DNA from: CALKZN01 sp050633785
GTDB taxonomy: Bacteria; Pseudomonadota; Gammaproteobacteria; Arenicellales; Arenicellaceae
Direction: 5' to 3'
Assembly: GCA_050633785.1 (NCBI GenBank)
Contig: JBOEHE010000023.1
Location: 1-64,000 of the forward strand
Length of the DNA stretch: 64,000 bases
Part shown: piece by piece, positions 52,542-62,029 of the stretch
Position numbering within the stretch: the first letter of the stretch is position 1
Layout: each line of letters opens with the position of its first letter
Translations under genes and position numbers: made by a program
Notes under the pieces: model-generated
Told to the model about the DNA's origin: nothing
The model's input: the letters and a program-made list of their open reading frames with translations, nothing else
Databases searched by the model: none

Positions 52542-53552
52542 TTAGTTGTCCTCGTTTAGCCACTGCAATATCTGCGGACTGAAATAGGTCAAAACAGCAT
52601 CAGCTCCTGCTCGCTTGAATGCGAACATAGCTTCTAAAACAGTGGCTTTTTCATCCAACCAACCATTCTGTGCTGCGGCTTTGAGCATAGCGTACTCACC
52701 ACTGACCTGATAGGCAAAAGTGGGGGTGGTGAATTGCTCTTTAACCCGCCTGACTATATCCAGATAAGGCATGCCGGGTTTGACCATGACATAATCGGCA
52801 CCTTCAGCAATATCCATGGCGACCTCATGCAGTGCTTCGTCGCCATTGGCTGGGTCCATTTGATAAGTGAACTTATTGCCACCAGCAAGGTTGCCTGCTG
52901 AACCGACGGCATCTCGAAAGGGGCCATAAAAACTTGATGCGTATTTAGCGGCATAGGACATGATTGCGGTATCTGTGTAGCCGTTTTGTTCCAAAGCCTC
53001 GCGGATAGCGCCTACACGGCCATCCATCATATCGGAGGGACCAACAACATCAGCTCCTGCAGCTGCGTGAGACAGAGCTTGTTTGACTAACACTTCTATC
53101 GTCGCGTCATTGGTGACATAACCGTTTTCATCCAGCAAGCCGTCCTGACCATGTGAGGTATAAGGGTCAAGGGCGACATCGGTGATGACACCCAGTTCAG
53201 GCAGGGCCTTTTTGAGTGCGGTAATCGTTTTTTGTGCCAGACCATCTGGGTTATAGGCTTCTTCAGCGAGTGCAGATTTCATTGCTGAACCGACTACTGG
53301 AAATAATACTATGGCTTGCAGGCCTAAGGCATGCAGCTGGCTGGCTTGTTCAATTAACAGATCCTGAGACAAGCGAAAGACACCCGGCATTGAGGGCACT
53401 TCTTCACGTTGCTGGAAACCTTCCAGCACAAAGACTGGCCAAATTAAATCATTGGCAGTCAGCTGGTTTTCACGTACCAGATTTCTAGAGAAGTTATGCT
53501 TACGATTGCGGCGCAAGCGGGTATTGGGAAATTGCTGGTTTAATGTTGTCAT
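52542..53552 (-). CDS. hemB: delta-aminolevulinic acid dehydratase HemB
   Basis: 336 aa, porphobilinogen synthase. The active-site lysines sit in SYAAKYASSFYGPFRDA and YVMVKPGMPYLD. VGPSDMMDGRVGAIREAL and the C-terminal AGADAVLTYFSPQ are typical. It condenses two aminolevulinates in haem synthesis. The cysteine-rich zinc-binding loop of other family members is not visible; DVALDPYTSHGQDG suggests the Mg-type. Confidence 0.95.
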   Translation of the reverse strand: MTTLNQQFPNTRLRRNRKHNFSRNLVRENQLTANDLIWPVFVLEGFQQREEVPSMPGVFRLSQDLLIEQASQLHALGLQAIVLFPVVGSAMKSALAEEAYNPDGLAQKTITALKKALPELGVITDVALDPYTSHGQDGLLDENGYVTNDATIEVLVKQALSHAAAGADVVGPSDMMDGRVGAIREALEQNGYTDTAIMSYAAKYASSFYGPFRDAVGSAGNLAGGNKFTYQMDPANGDEALHEVAMDIAEGADYVMVKPGMPYLDIVRRVKEQFTTPTFAYQVSGEYAMLKAAAQNGWLDEKATVLEAMFAFKRAGADAVLTYFSPQILQWLNEDN

Positions 53553-53693
53553 AGCAACTGGCTTTAATTAGTTTAGTTGAATGCTACCTTTAGTATTGCC
53601 GTTAAGCAATCGATCTTGGATTTTAAAATTCAGTAGACCTGCAGGGTAAATTAGTTGTATATTGCAACCAATTTGCTATGAGATAAAATATTC

Positions 53694-54671
53694 ATGAAAC
53701 GAGGCTCCAAGCAGCTTATTGCTGATATTCGTTCAGCTTCCAGAGTACTGGTACGCGAGTTGGGTTTTATGAACCGTACGTTGGCTGGAACCCATCTAAC
53801 ACCCTCTGAAGTTCATGCCATTTTAGAAATTGGTATGACTATTGAACTGTCGGCCAAGCAGTTGGCAGAAACCTTAATTTTGGAGAAATCAACCGTTAGC
53901 AGGTTGGTTAAATCCCTGGTGTTGAAAGGAGAAATTATCGAGCTGGTGTCACAAAAAGATGCGCGAATAAAAACGTTAAGTTTGTCCAATAAAGGAAAAT
54001 CTACGTTGAGAAAAATCAATAGATATGCCCAAACGCAAGTTGCCTCTGTCGTTAATGACCTGGATGCTGATTCACGCAATGTCATATTGGTTGGGTTGCA
54101 GAAGTACGCACATGCTCTTGGAGTCAACCGTACTCAAAATGATGTCGTTGAATGTGAGCATGAACCGCTTATTTACAGGGGGTATTATCCAACTCTAATT
54201 GGTCGAGTAGTTGCAATGCATGCCTCATACTACAGCAGCCATGCTGGCTTTGGGCAATTGTTTGAAAAAACAATTGCCGCAGATATGGCTAATTTTATAG
54301 ATCGAATAAACTCACCCCAAAATGCTATATGGACCGTGCATATGGGCAGCAGGATAGTTGGTAGTATTGGTGTTGATGGTGAAGATTTAGACGCTGGGCA
54401 GGCTCATTTGAGATGGTTTATTCTTGAGGAAGAAGCGCAAGGGATGGGATTAGGAAAAGGGTTGTTGGAAAAAGCGATAGAATTTTGTGATCAACAGGGA
54501 TTTAATGAAGTGCATTTATGGACCTTTGAGGGACTCGATCAAGCACGTAAACTTTATGAAATGAATGGATTTAAGCTGTTTAAAGAATGTCGTGGTAGCC
54601 AGTGGGGGAAAGAGGTTTTGGAGCAACAGTTTGTCCGGTTTTCCAAAGATTCTCTTAAACCAAGTTTCTAA
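53694..54671 (+). CDS. MarR-GNAT fusion regulator/acetyltransferase
   Basis: 325 aa. Residues 1-145 form a MarR winged helix (AKQLAETLILEKSTVSRLVKSLV). Residues 155-320 form a GNAT domain (DAGQAHLRWFILEEEAQGMGLGKGLLEKAIEF). This fusion is known in several bacteria and suggests regulated N-acetylation or metabolite sensing. It lies between hemB and mtgA, opposite both. Confidence 0.84.
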   Translation: MKRGSKQLIADIRSASRVLVRELGFMNRTLAGTHLTPSEVHAILEIGMTIELSAKQLAETLILEKSTVSRLVKSLVLKGEIIELVSQKDARIKTLSLSNKGKSTLRKINRYAQTQVASVVNDLDADSRNVILVGLQKYAHALGVNRTQNDVVECEHEPLIYRGYYPTLIGRVVAMHASYYSSHAGFGQLFEKTIAADMANFIDRINSPQNAIWTVHMGSRIVGSIGVDGEDLDAGQAHLRWFILEEEAQGMGLGKGLLEKAIEFCDQQGFNEVHLWTFEGLDQARKLYEMNGFKLFKECRGSQWGKEVLEQQFVRFSKDSLKPSF

Positions 54672-54680
54672 AGGGCTTAT

Positions 54681-55382
54681 TTATAAGTTATCTATCACTC
54701 TCTTTCCGCCCAGTTTTTGCATTTGAATTTTCAGGCTGGCATCGCGTGCTTTTAGATAGTCAGACGGTTTAGCCGGGTTGGAACTTGAAGGAGTTGGCAA
54801 AGAAGCTGCTAACAGCCTTGATTGTGTTGGGCTCAGCCATTTAGCCCGCGTTCCAAAATAATGCTTGCTGGCAGCTTGCACACCAAAAACTGACTTACCG
54901 AATTGAGCAATATTAAGATAAATTTCCATGATACGTTTTTTTGGTACCAGCAGTTCCATCCACAAGGTCAGCCAGGCTTCAAGTCCTTTACGTACATAAC
55001 TCCTACCTGGCCAGAGAAATAAGTTTTTGATGGTTTGTTGGGTGATCGTACTTGCACCACGCGGCAGGTTGCGAGAACGATTCTCTTCCAGAGCTTTGCG
55101 AATTTGTCGCCAGTCAAATCCCCAATGAGAGGCGAATCGCTGGTCCTCAGCAGAAATAGCTGCTAATGGCATGCTCCAGGCAATGTTCTCAAAATCAACC
55201 CACTCATGCTTTGCTGTGCGTTTTGCGGCGTGCTCATAGCGCAGGATATAGCTGGATGTAGGAGGGTCAAGCCATCGCAGGCTTAACATCAGGCAGATCG
55301 TTATAAACACACTGCCAAAAGCCAGCAACAGTAGTGTGCGTATTATAGTCGCCTGAATTTTTTTGAGCAGCTTTATGATCAC
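54681..55382 (-). CDS. mtgA: monofunctional biosynthetic peptidoglycan transglycosylase MtgA
   Basis: 233 aa with an N-terminal TM helix (about 11-35). GT51 motifs are present: AAISAEDQRFASHWGFDW, RGASTITQQTIKNLFL, KKRIMEIYLNIAQFG and GVQAASKHYFGT. It polymerises lipid II. It converges with the MarR-GNAT gene, with 9 bp between. Confidence 0.93.
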   Translation of the reverse strand: MIIKLLKKIQATIIRTLLLLAFGSVFITICLMLSLRWLDPPTSSYILRYEHAAKRTAKHEWVDFENIAWSMPLAAISAEDQRFASHWGFDWRQIRKALEENRSRNLPRGASTITQQTIKNLFLWPGRSYVRKGLEAWLTLWMELLVPKKRIMEIYLNIAQFGKSVFGVQAASKHYFGTRAKWLSPTQSRLLAASLPTPSSSNPAKPSDYLKARDASLKIQMQKLGGKRVIDNL

Positions 55383-55535
55383 AGAAAGGTTTTTTGATGT
55401 TTGGGCCAGGCAACAGTATAAACGCAGTTTTTGTCAGAACAAACAGAGCTGCTGATGTTTTTAAGATTTGATGATGGCAACACAGCCTCGAGAACGTTAG
55501 AATACGCAGCTTTAAGCCCGATCCGAGTTTTTACC

Positions 55536-56795
55536 ATGCCTAAGAATGCATTTTATGCCCAATCCGGCGGAGTTACTGCCGTCATCAATGCCAGTGCTTG
55601 CGGTGTTATTCAAACAGCACAACAGCACCCCGAAAAAATCGGTAAAGTGTATGCTGGTCGTAATGGCATTATTGGAGCCTTACGCGAAGAGTTGATCGAT
55701 ACCAGTCTGGAAACTCCTGAAACAATCGCTGCCTTGCGCCATACACCGTCAGGTGCTTTTGGCTCGTGTCGCTACAAGCTTAAAAGTCTGGAAGAAAACC
55801 GGGCGGAATATGAGCGCTTGATTGATGTGTTCAAGGCCCATGATATTGGCTATTTCTTTTATAATGGTGGTGGTGACTCAGCAGATACCTGTTTAAAGGT
55901 GTCACAATTGTCAGAGCAGATGGGCTTTCCGATTCAGGCTATCCATATTCCTAAAACAGTGGATAATGATCTTCCCGTTACTGATAATTGCCCAGGTTTT
56001 GGTTCAGTGGCCAAATATATTGCTGTTTCTACACGCGAAGCCAGTTTTGATGTTGCCAGCATGTGTGAAAGCTCAACCAAAGTGTTTATTGTTGAGGTTA
56101 TGGGGCGTCATGCGGGCTGGATTGCTGCAGCGGGTGGTCTGGCAGCCGATGTGGACAATGACATTCCTGTGGTTATTTTGTTCCCCGAAGTGACATTTGA
56201 TCCAGTGGCTTTCCTTGAAAGGATCAAAGAAAAAGTTGAACAATATGGCTATGTCAGTGTGGTGGTCTCCGAAGGTGTGCGCAATGCTGACGGAAAGTTC
56301 TTATCTGATACCGGATTGAAAGATGCGTTTGGCCATGCACAACTGGGCGGTTGTGCTCAGGAAGTAGCCAGCTTGATACGGTCAGAACTGGGCTACAAAT
56401 ACCACTATGCAATTGCTGATTATCTCCAACGCGCAGCGCGGCATCTGGCATCAAAGTCAGATGTTGAACAAGCTTATGCCGTTGGTAAGGCTGCAGTGGA
56501 AGCCGCTGTTGCAGGCAAAAATTCCATTATGATGACGGTGCAGCGCGATTCAAATAAACCCTATACCTGGTCTATTGGTGAAACAGAATTGAGCGGTGTG
56601 GCTAATGTGGAAAAAATGATGCCTAAAGAGTATATCAGCGAAGATGGTTTTGGTATTACACAGGCTTGCCGAGACTATTTATTACCACTGATCGAAGGTG
56701 AGGATTATCCGACTTATCACAATGGCATGCCGCAATATGCGCGGATCACCGGTCAGTTGGCTGATAAAAAACTAACGACGCCGTTTGAGGTGTAG
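55536..56795 (+). CDS. pfp: 6-phosphofructokinase, probably PPi-dependent
   Basis: 419 aa from the ATG at 55536; the frame opens at 55431 without a match. The catalytic PKTVDNDLPVTDN replaces the ATP-enzyme GTIDND motif, as in pyrophosphate-dependent enzymes, and VMGRHAGWIAAAGGLA is the substrate loop. GGGDSADT is the phosphoryl-donor region. This type is common in methylotrophs and some marine bacteria. It gives a reversible glycolytic step. Confidence 0.85.
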   Translation: MPKNAFYAQSGGVTAVINASACGVIQTAQQHPEKIGKVYAGRNGIIGALREELIDTSLETPETIAALRHTPSGAFGSCRYKLKSLEENRAEYERLIDVFKAHDIGYFFYNGGGDSADTCLKVSQLSEQMGFPIQAIHIPKTVDNDLPVTDNCPGFGSVAKYIAVSTREASFDVASMCESSTKVFIVEVMGRHAGWIAAAGGLAADVDNDIPVVILFPEVTFDPVAFLERIKEKVEQYGYVSVVVSEGVRNADGKFLSDTGLKDAFGHAQLGGCAQEVASLIRSELGYKYHYAIADYLQRAARHLASKSDVEQAYAVGKAAVEAAVAGKNSIMMTVQRDSNKPYTWSIGETELSGVANVEKMMPKEYISEDGFGITQACRDYLLPLIEGEDYPTYHNGMPQYARITGQLADKKLTTPFEV

Positions 56796-56818
56796 GTCTG
56801 TTTAAACGAACTGCCCAT

Positions 56819-57748
56819 ATGTTGTTGCTATTATTCATTATCGCCTTTGCTGCCAGTTGGTGGTTGCGTCAGCATGTTCGTCAGCAACACCCTGCGGTCG
56901 GTCAGTTTGTGACGGTGGATGGCAATCGCTTGCACTACCTCGACAGCGGTGTGGTTGATGACGAGCAACAGCCGACTCTGGTACTGATTCATGGTGCGAC
57001 GGGTAATCTGCAGGATTATAAAGCGTCTATTTTCCCAGAGTTGTCACAGCACTATCGAGTGATCGCCTTTGACCGTCCCGGCCTGGGCTATTCTGAACGG
57101 CCATCTGGTTCTTGGGTTGGTCCTCATGAGCAGGCAGAATTAATTCGCGCAGCCCTGCAGCAACTGGGAATTAAGAAAACTGTATTACTAGGCCATTCAT
57201 GGTCGGGAGCCCTGGTGTTGGATTATTTGCTTCATCACCAGGATGAAGTACATGCAGCAGTCTTGTTGTCACCTGTGTCGCATGCCTGGTCAGGAGGTGT
57301 TTCCTGGTATAACTACGTGCAGGCTGTTCCAGTACTGCGTGAAATTTTTGCATATACTGTCTTTCCGATAGTGGGCTGGTTAGGTGCAGACTCAGGAGTT
57401 CGTGAGGTGTTTGAACCAGCTGTGGTGACTCAAAACTACCGTCAGGAGACGGCGCTAGATCTATTTTTTCAACCAGAGTTATTATTGAACAATTTTCAAG
57501 ATCTGCGTTTACTCAATGAGTTTGTCACACGTTTAAGCATCCGCTACCCACAAATCAGCACACCGGTTCAGATCATTTCAGGCACAGATGATACTGTGGT
57601 TTACAGCTGGAACCACTCGCAGCGCCTGAACCGTGAATTGCAACAGGTAGAATGGCTGGACTTCCCTCAGACGGGTCATGCACCACATCATACACATAAA
57701 GAAAAAGTGGTTGAAACCATACTGAATTTTTTACAAAAGCATCAATAA
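56819..57748 (+). CDS. alpha/beta hydrolase with N-terminal anchor
   Basis: 309 aa. A hydrophobic segment at residues 1-15 suggests membrane attachment. The nucleophile is in LGHSWSGALVL, the oxyanion HGATGNLQDY, the acid in SGTDDTVV and the His in TGHAPHH. Substrate unknown. It follows the phosphofructokinase gene by 23 bp, perhaps co-transcribed. Confidence 0.84.
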   Translation: MLLLLFIIAFAASWWLRQHVRQQHPAVGQFVTVDGNRLHYLDSGVVDDEQQPTLVLIHGATGNLQDYKASIFPELSQHYRVIAFDRPGLGYSERPSGSWVGPHEQAELIRAALQQLGIKKTVLLGHSWSGALVLDYLLHHQDEVHAAVLLSPVSHAWSGGVSWYNYVQAVPVLREIFAYTVFPIVGWLGADSGVREVFEPAVVTQNYRQETALDLFFQPELLLNNFQDLRLLNEFVTRLSIRYPQISTPVQIISGTDDTVVYSWNHSQRLNRELQQVEWLDFPQTGHAPHHTHKEKVVETILNFLQKHQ

Positions 57749-57770
57749 ATCGATTTAGAACAGCCTATTT

Positions 57771-58904
57771 TCAGTCGCTTAATAGCAATGGCAAGAATGG
57801 CAAAGCCCTTACTTTAGGCCGGGTGATAGCTGGCCCGCTGATAATGACCTGATTTAACCAGGTGTTCCAATGACCGAAACTGCCGTCAGGTCCAGTGTAA
57901 GCATAGGCAATATACTCATTTTTACCCATTTGGGCATGGCCTAGATAATCCCCGGACATGCCCAGATTATGTGCTGTCGTTTTAAGGTGTGCTTTGACCA
58001 CGCTGTTACTGACGGGTGAAAACCTCAAACCGTTACTGGATTCCCAGACATGAACATAGCTATTATTGCTAAAACGATTGGCGACAGCCGTGGCAATAAA
58101 ACGATTTACTTCCGGTAAATATTTAACATCCGTTTGATCTTCACCAGAAGCTCTATTGCTGATGGCATAACCGCGCTGCGCCAAAGTAGCAGGCCAATTA
58201 GGGTTATTGGCAAAAGCTGTGGCTACTCGTGTCCGCGGTGTGCCAGTGTCCTCGGTATAATACAGATACAATGTATTGGCTTTGACCACCATATTGGGTT
58301 CGCCCAACCCCCAGCGGTTCACTGGGCCATTGTACGAAATGATAGGAGCTGGGTTACCACCCCAGCCAGAGCCATTCCATTTTTGAAAGTTTTTGTCCGG
58401 GTTCAGTGAGCGGGCGACAAATATTTGATTGTTCAATCCAGCGCCCAGGGCGCTGTCAGTAGCGGTATAGGCCATGTAATAATAGGCGCCGATTTTGACG
58501 ATATTGGGATCACAGATAGCCCAGCCATCGGCTGTGCCAATAGAGGGGGCCAGCGCAATAGTATCTTCAGTCCAGCTCACACCGCCATTGCTGGAGTGTT
58601 TGTAGCGAATGTAGTCAGCCACACTGGAGTCGCCTTCAGAACAGGCCCAGAAGTGCAGATGATTGCCGTTATAACGAATCAGACTGGGGCCATATCGATA
58701 GGAGACATCGTTGTTTAAACCTGTGCCATCCCAGGGAAACTCTGGCGGCCAGAAAGGAGGTCTTGGCAAGTAACTTGCATCGTGAATCAGTCTGCCGGGC
58801 AACGGTTTAAGCTCCAGTGATTCGGCCAGAGAAACCTCGTTATTTAAAATCTGCAATACTAATAATAGAGTCAGGGCTTTGCGCAGCCGATACCATTGAT
58901 TCAT
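57771..58904 (-). CDS. secreted five-bladed beta-propeller, GH43/32-like
   Basis: 377 aa from the ATG at 58904. There is a signal peptide ending near NNEVSLAES. The sequence has repeated propeller blades such as YGPSLIRYNGNHLHFWACSEG, WAICDPNIVKIGAYYYMAYTA, GLGEPNMVVKANTLYLYYTED and GHAQMGKNEYIAYAY, each with the D/E-P-N-x-V type of glycosidase propellers. It could be a glycoside hydrolase or carbohydrate-binding protein; catalytic residues cannot be named. It converges with the alpha/beta hydrolase. Confidence 0.72.
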   Translation of the reverse strand: MNQWYRLRKALTLLLVLQILNNEVSLAESLELKPLPGRLIHDASYLPRPPFWPPEFPWDGTGLNNDVSYRYGPSLIRYNGNHLHFWACSEGDSSVADYIRYKHSSNGGVSWTEDTIALAPSIGTADGWAICDPNIVKIGAYYYMAYTATDSALGAGLNNQIFVARSLNPDKNFQKWNGSGWGGNPAPIISYNGPVNRWGLGEPNMVVKANTLYLYYTEDTGTPRTRVATAFANNPNWPATLAQRGYAISNRASGEDQTDVKYLPEVNRFIATAVANRFSNNSYVHVWESSNGLRFSPVSNSVVKAHLKTTAHNLGMSGDYLGHAQMGKNEYIAYAYTGPDGSFGHWNTWLNQVIISGPAITRPKVRALPFLPLLLSD

Positions 58905-59064
58905 TGTCAAAATAAGACCTTGGTGAAATTCCAGTGTCAAACTTAGCATAATTTGTTGAAAATTATGGAGTCTGTTAAACAACTATCAACTTTAGCTTCT
59001 ATTGCAAGTCGGTCAGAATCAATGCACACTTGAGTTCTGCTACTTGACGTTTATTAAACTTATC

Positions 59065-59784
59065 ATGAATTGGGATATGCTGGAACTTGCTCAGCAACAC
59101 TGGGATGACATCCTGGCATTTTTAGTATTTCTATTGTGCTGGACGGGCTATTCGCGTTATGCCGTGGCTAAGGCAAAAGTGCAACCAGCCCTGTCGAGCA
59201 TGTTGCACAAACATCGCCAGCAATGGATGTTGCGTGTTATAGCAAGAAAGCATGACACCCGTTCACCGGATATGATCGGTCTGGGAACTCTGGAACGTAG
59301 TGTGTCCTTTTTTGCGTCAACCAGTCTGATCGTGATTGCTGGTCTCTTGACCCTGTTGGGTGCGACAGAAGAAGTGACCGCTGTGCTGGCTTCTCTGTCA
59401 TTTGTTGTAGAGCAGTCTTTGCTGGTTATTGAGATTAAAGTTCTGTTTTTAATTCTGATGTTTGTCTATGGTTTTTTTAAATTCTGCTGGGCCATGCGTT
59501 GCTACAGCTTTCTGGTTATTATGCTTGGTGGAGTACCGGAAATGACACCTGACAACTATGATCAGGAGCAGGTTGACAATTGGTCCAACCGGGCAGCAAA
59601 TGTCTTGTCTGGTGCTGCTCATCACTTTAACCTTGGCCTGCGAACCTATTATTTTGCTCTTGCTGTGTTGGCCTGGTTTATTGGTCCCTGGTATTTTGTG
59701 GTTGCCAGCATATTGGTTGTGGCCGTTCTCTATCGACGAGATTTCAAATCTGCCGTATTAGAGAGCTTACGAGTTCTGGATTAG
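59065..59784 (+). CDS. DUF599 membrane protein
   Basis: 239 aa from the ATG at 59065. Four hydrophobic segments are seen, with WTGYSRYAVAKAKVQPALSSML and GLGTLERSVSFFASTSLIVIAG, characteristic of DUF599. The stop TAG lies at the start of tagggcctggttgaactg, which resembles the MITE end. Function unknown. Confidence 0.8.
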   Translation: MNWDMLELAQQHWDDILAFLVFLLCWTGYSRYAVAKAKVQPALSSMLHKHRQQWMLRVIARKHDTRSPDMIGLGTLERSVSFFASTSLIVIAGLLTLLGATEEVTAVLASLSFVVEQSLLVIEIKVLFLILMFVYGFFKFCWAMRCYSFLVIMLGGVPEMTPDNYDQEQVDNWSNRAANVLSGAAHHFNLGLRTYYFALAVLAWFIGPWYFVVASILVVAVLYRRDFKSAVLESLRVLD

Positions 59785-59897
59785 GGCCTGGTTGAACTGA
59801 AACCCCATACCCACAAAATGAGTTTATTCTCTTTCGAGTACTTGAATTGATATAGAATACTAAATTTAATCAACCAAGTCCGATTAAGAGCAATCAT

Positions 59898-60899
59898 GTG
59901 ATCACATTTGAGTTATTACAGAAAGTCAGTCAAGCAGCATTGGAGCTGCGAGCCAAGCCTGACCAATTGGATAAAGTATTAAACCCTAATATTGATCGGA
60001 TTACTGTCGAGAAAATAGTGGATCTTGAATCAACGGATGCTGATAGCTCTGCGACTATTCGAGCCGAGTCTTACCACTCTCGTTTTTTTTCTAATTCAGA
60101 ACAGCGTTTTAGAGAGTTAGAAAAGAGTTACGAACGGCTAAATCGACCGCAAAATTTAATCGTCATGATTTGTTGTAGAAACCATTTTCAGTTCCTGAAA
60201 CTTTGGCTCGAATCTTGTGATAAAAATATGATTCAAGTGCGTGATCGAACGCTCGTTTTTACGCTGGATGATGAAGCAGAGTCGCAAACAAAACTTCTTA
60301 GCCTTGAAAGTTATAATTTTGATGCTACTCGCTATGAAAACGGGGGCCAGTCAGATAATTTTGGTGACCCCAATTTTAGTGGAGCTATGTATTATAAGAA
60401 CGCTGCGATTTGTGAAAGCCTTAAATTGGGCGCTAATCTATTATTTCAAGATGTTGATCTGATTTGGCTTAGGGATCCTCTGCCTTATTTGACCAAGAAC
60501 AACTTGGAATCCGACCTGCAAATTATGTTTGATGGGTGCAATCCCTGGCACTATCCTTATTATGCTAACTCAGGCTTTATCTATATTCGCAACTGTGACG
60601 CCAGTAAAGCTGTGTTCGAGACAGCTTTTCTCAATACGAGCAATATTTTCCAATGTGGTGGTCATCAATCACCTCTGAACAGAATTCTTCACCATTTTGT
60701 TATACATAATGTATTGAGCTTGAAAATATTGCCAGAAGCGCTTTTTCTCAATGGCCATTTATTCAATCTTGTAACAGGTGTTATGGCGAATGCAGGGGAC
60801 TGGCAAAACGACGGTTTGGTTGTGCATTATTCATGGACTGGGAACTGTGAAGAAAAGACCAGGAAACTTGAAAAATTTAATCTGACTGAGTATGAATGA
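59898..60899 (+). CDS. putative nucleotide-diphospho-sugar transferase
   Basis: 333 aa, starting with GTG at 59898. The family motif is FQDVDLIWLRDPLPYL, with the DxD metal site, followed by SGFIYIRNCDASKAVF and HQSPLNRIL. It resembles the PF03407 glycosyltransferases related to RRA/XEG113 of plants. It may act on a surface glycan. Overlaps the next gene by 8 bp. Confidence 0.78.
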   Translation: MITFELLQKVSQAALELRAKPDQLDKVLNPNIDRITVEKIVDLESTDADSSATIRAESYHSRFFSNSEQRFRELEKSYERLNRPQNLIVMICCRNHFQFLKLWLESCDKNMIQVRDRTLVFTLDDEAESQTKLLSLESYNFDATRYENGGQSDNFGDPNFSGAMYYKNAAICESLKLGANLLFQDVDLIWLRDPLPYLTKNNLESDLQIMFDGCNPWHYPYYANSGFIYIRNCDASKAVFETAFLNTSNIFQCGGHQSPLNRILHHFVIHNVLSLKILPEALFLNGHLFNLVTGVMANAGDWQNDGLVVHYSWTGNCEEKTRKLEKFNLTEYE

Positions 60900-61863
60900 T
60901 AAAAAAACAGCATTAGTGCTAGGTGCAGGAGGCTTTATTGGCACTCACCTTGTAACGGATTTAAAACAGCAGGGTTTTTGGGTGCGTGGCGTGGATTTAA
61001 AGTATCCTGAATACTCTGAAACCGATGCTGATGAGTTTATCATTGCTGATTTGGGTGCTGAGGCAGGTATGGCCGCTGCGATGGATCGGGCTTTTGATGA
61101 AATCTACCAGTTGGCAGCTGATATGGGAGGAGCGGGGTATCTCTTTACCGGAGAGAATGACGCCCAAGTCATGCGTAACTCGTCATTAATCAACCTACAG
61201 CTGCTGAAGGCACTAGAGCAGCACCCGTCAACGAACGTTTTTTATGCCTCGTCTGCGTGTGTTTATCCAGAGCACAATCAAATGAGTTCGGATTCTCCTG
61301 CTATTGCTGAAGATACTGTTTATCCTGCTGCCCCTGACAGTGACTACGGTTGGGAAAAACTTTATGCCGAGCGTTTGTATCTTGCACATGTTAGAAATAA
61401 TTCGCTTAATGCAAGAATCGCTCGATTTCACAATATTTTTGGACCATTAGGCGCTTGGGATAATGGAAAAGAAAAAGTACCGGCAGCTATTTGTAGAAAA
61501 GTTGCACAAGCCACACAGGGCGGCTCTATTGATGTTTGGGGTGATGGTAAACAAACACGGTCTTTCTTGTTTATTGAAGATTGTCTAACGGCTGTACGAA
61601 AATTAATGGACTCAAATGTTGGCGACCCAATAAATATAGGCTCATCTGAGATGGTGAGCATTAATCAACTCGCTGACAACATTATTTCAATTTCAGGAAA
61701 ATCGCTTTCAATACGTCATACTGATGGGCCTCAAGGAGTGAGAGGGCGCGGTTCTGATAATCGATTTATTGAAACCTCATTAGGTTGGCGGCCACAAGTC
61801 AGCCTAAATGATGGTTTGCGGTCAACGTATTCTTGGATAAATAAAATGGCAAACCCTGATTAA
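60892..61863 (+). CDS. GDP-mannose-3,5-epimerase-like NAD-dependent epimerase
   Basis: 323 aa, extended SDR. The cofactor site is GAGGFIGTHLV, the substrate region YQLAADMGGAGYLF and the catalytic YGWEKLYAERLY (Tyr/Lys). The sequence QLAADMGGAG is typical of GDP-mannose epimerases. It is predicted to make a nucleotide sugar for the adjacent glycosyltransferases. The 5' end overlaps the transferase gene by 8 bp. Confidence 0.83.
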   Translation: MNDKKTALVLGAGGFIGTHLVTDLKQQGFWVRGVDLKYPEYSETDADEFIIADLGAEAGMAAAMDRAFDEIYQLAADMGGAGYLFTGENDAQVMRNSSLINLQLLKALEQHPSTNVFYASSACVYPEHNQMSSDSPAIAEDTVYPAAPDSDYGWEKLYAERLYLAHVRNNSLNARIARFHNIFGPLGAWDNGKEKVPAAICRKVAQATQGGSIDVWGDGKQTRSFLFIEDCLTAVRKLMDSNVGDPINIGSSEMVSINQLADNIISISGKSLSIRHTDGPQGVRGRGSDNRFIETSLGWRPQVSLNDGLRSTYSWINKMANPD

Positions 61864-61886
61864 TCCGTTCAGTGGAAGGTTTGCAA

Positions 61887-61897
61887 GGGGGGGGGGG
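61887..61897 (+). repeat. poly-G tract of 11
   Basis: Eleven consecutive G residues lie 24 bp after the epimerase stop codon, followed by atgaaactttgcgg. No convincing gene contains the tract. Such runs often vary in length. Confidence 0.7.
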
Positions 61898-62029
61898 ATG
61901 AAACTTTGCGGAATGCTCTCTTTATAATCGAATACAGCCGATCAATATTAGCTCATCAATGCTCAATTTCTCGTTTAATAGGCTAGATGCTAGTTTGAGG
62001 CAGCACCCAGTAATTGAGCCTCGCATTGT

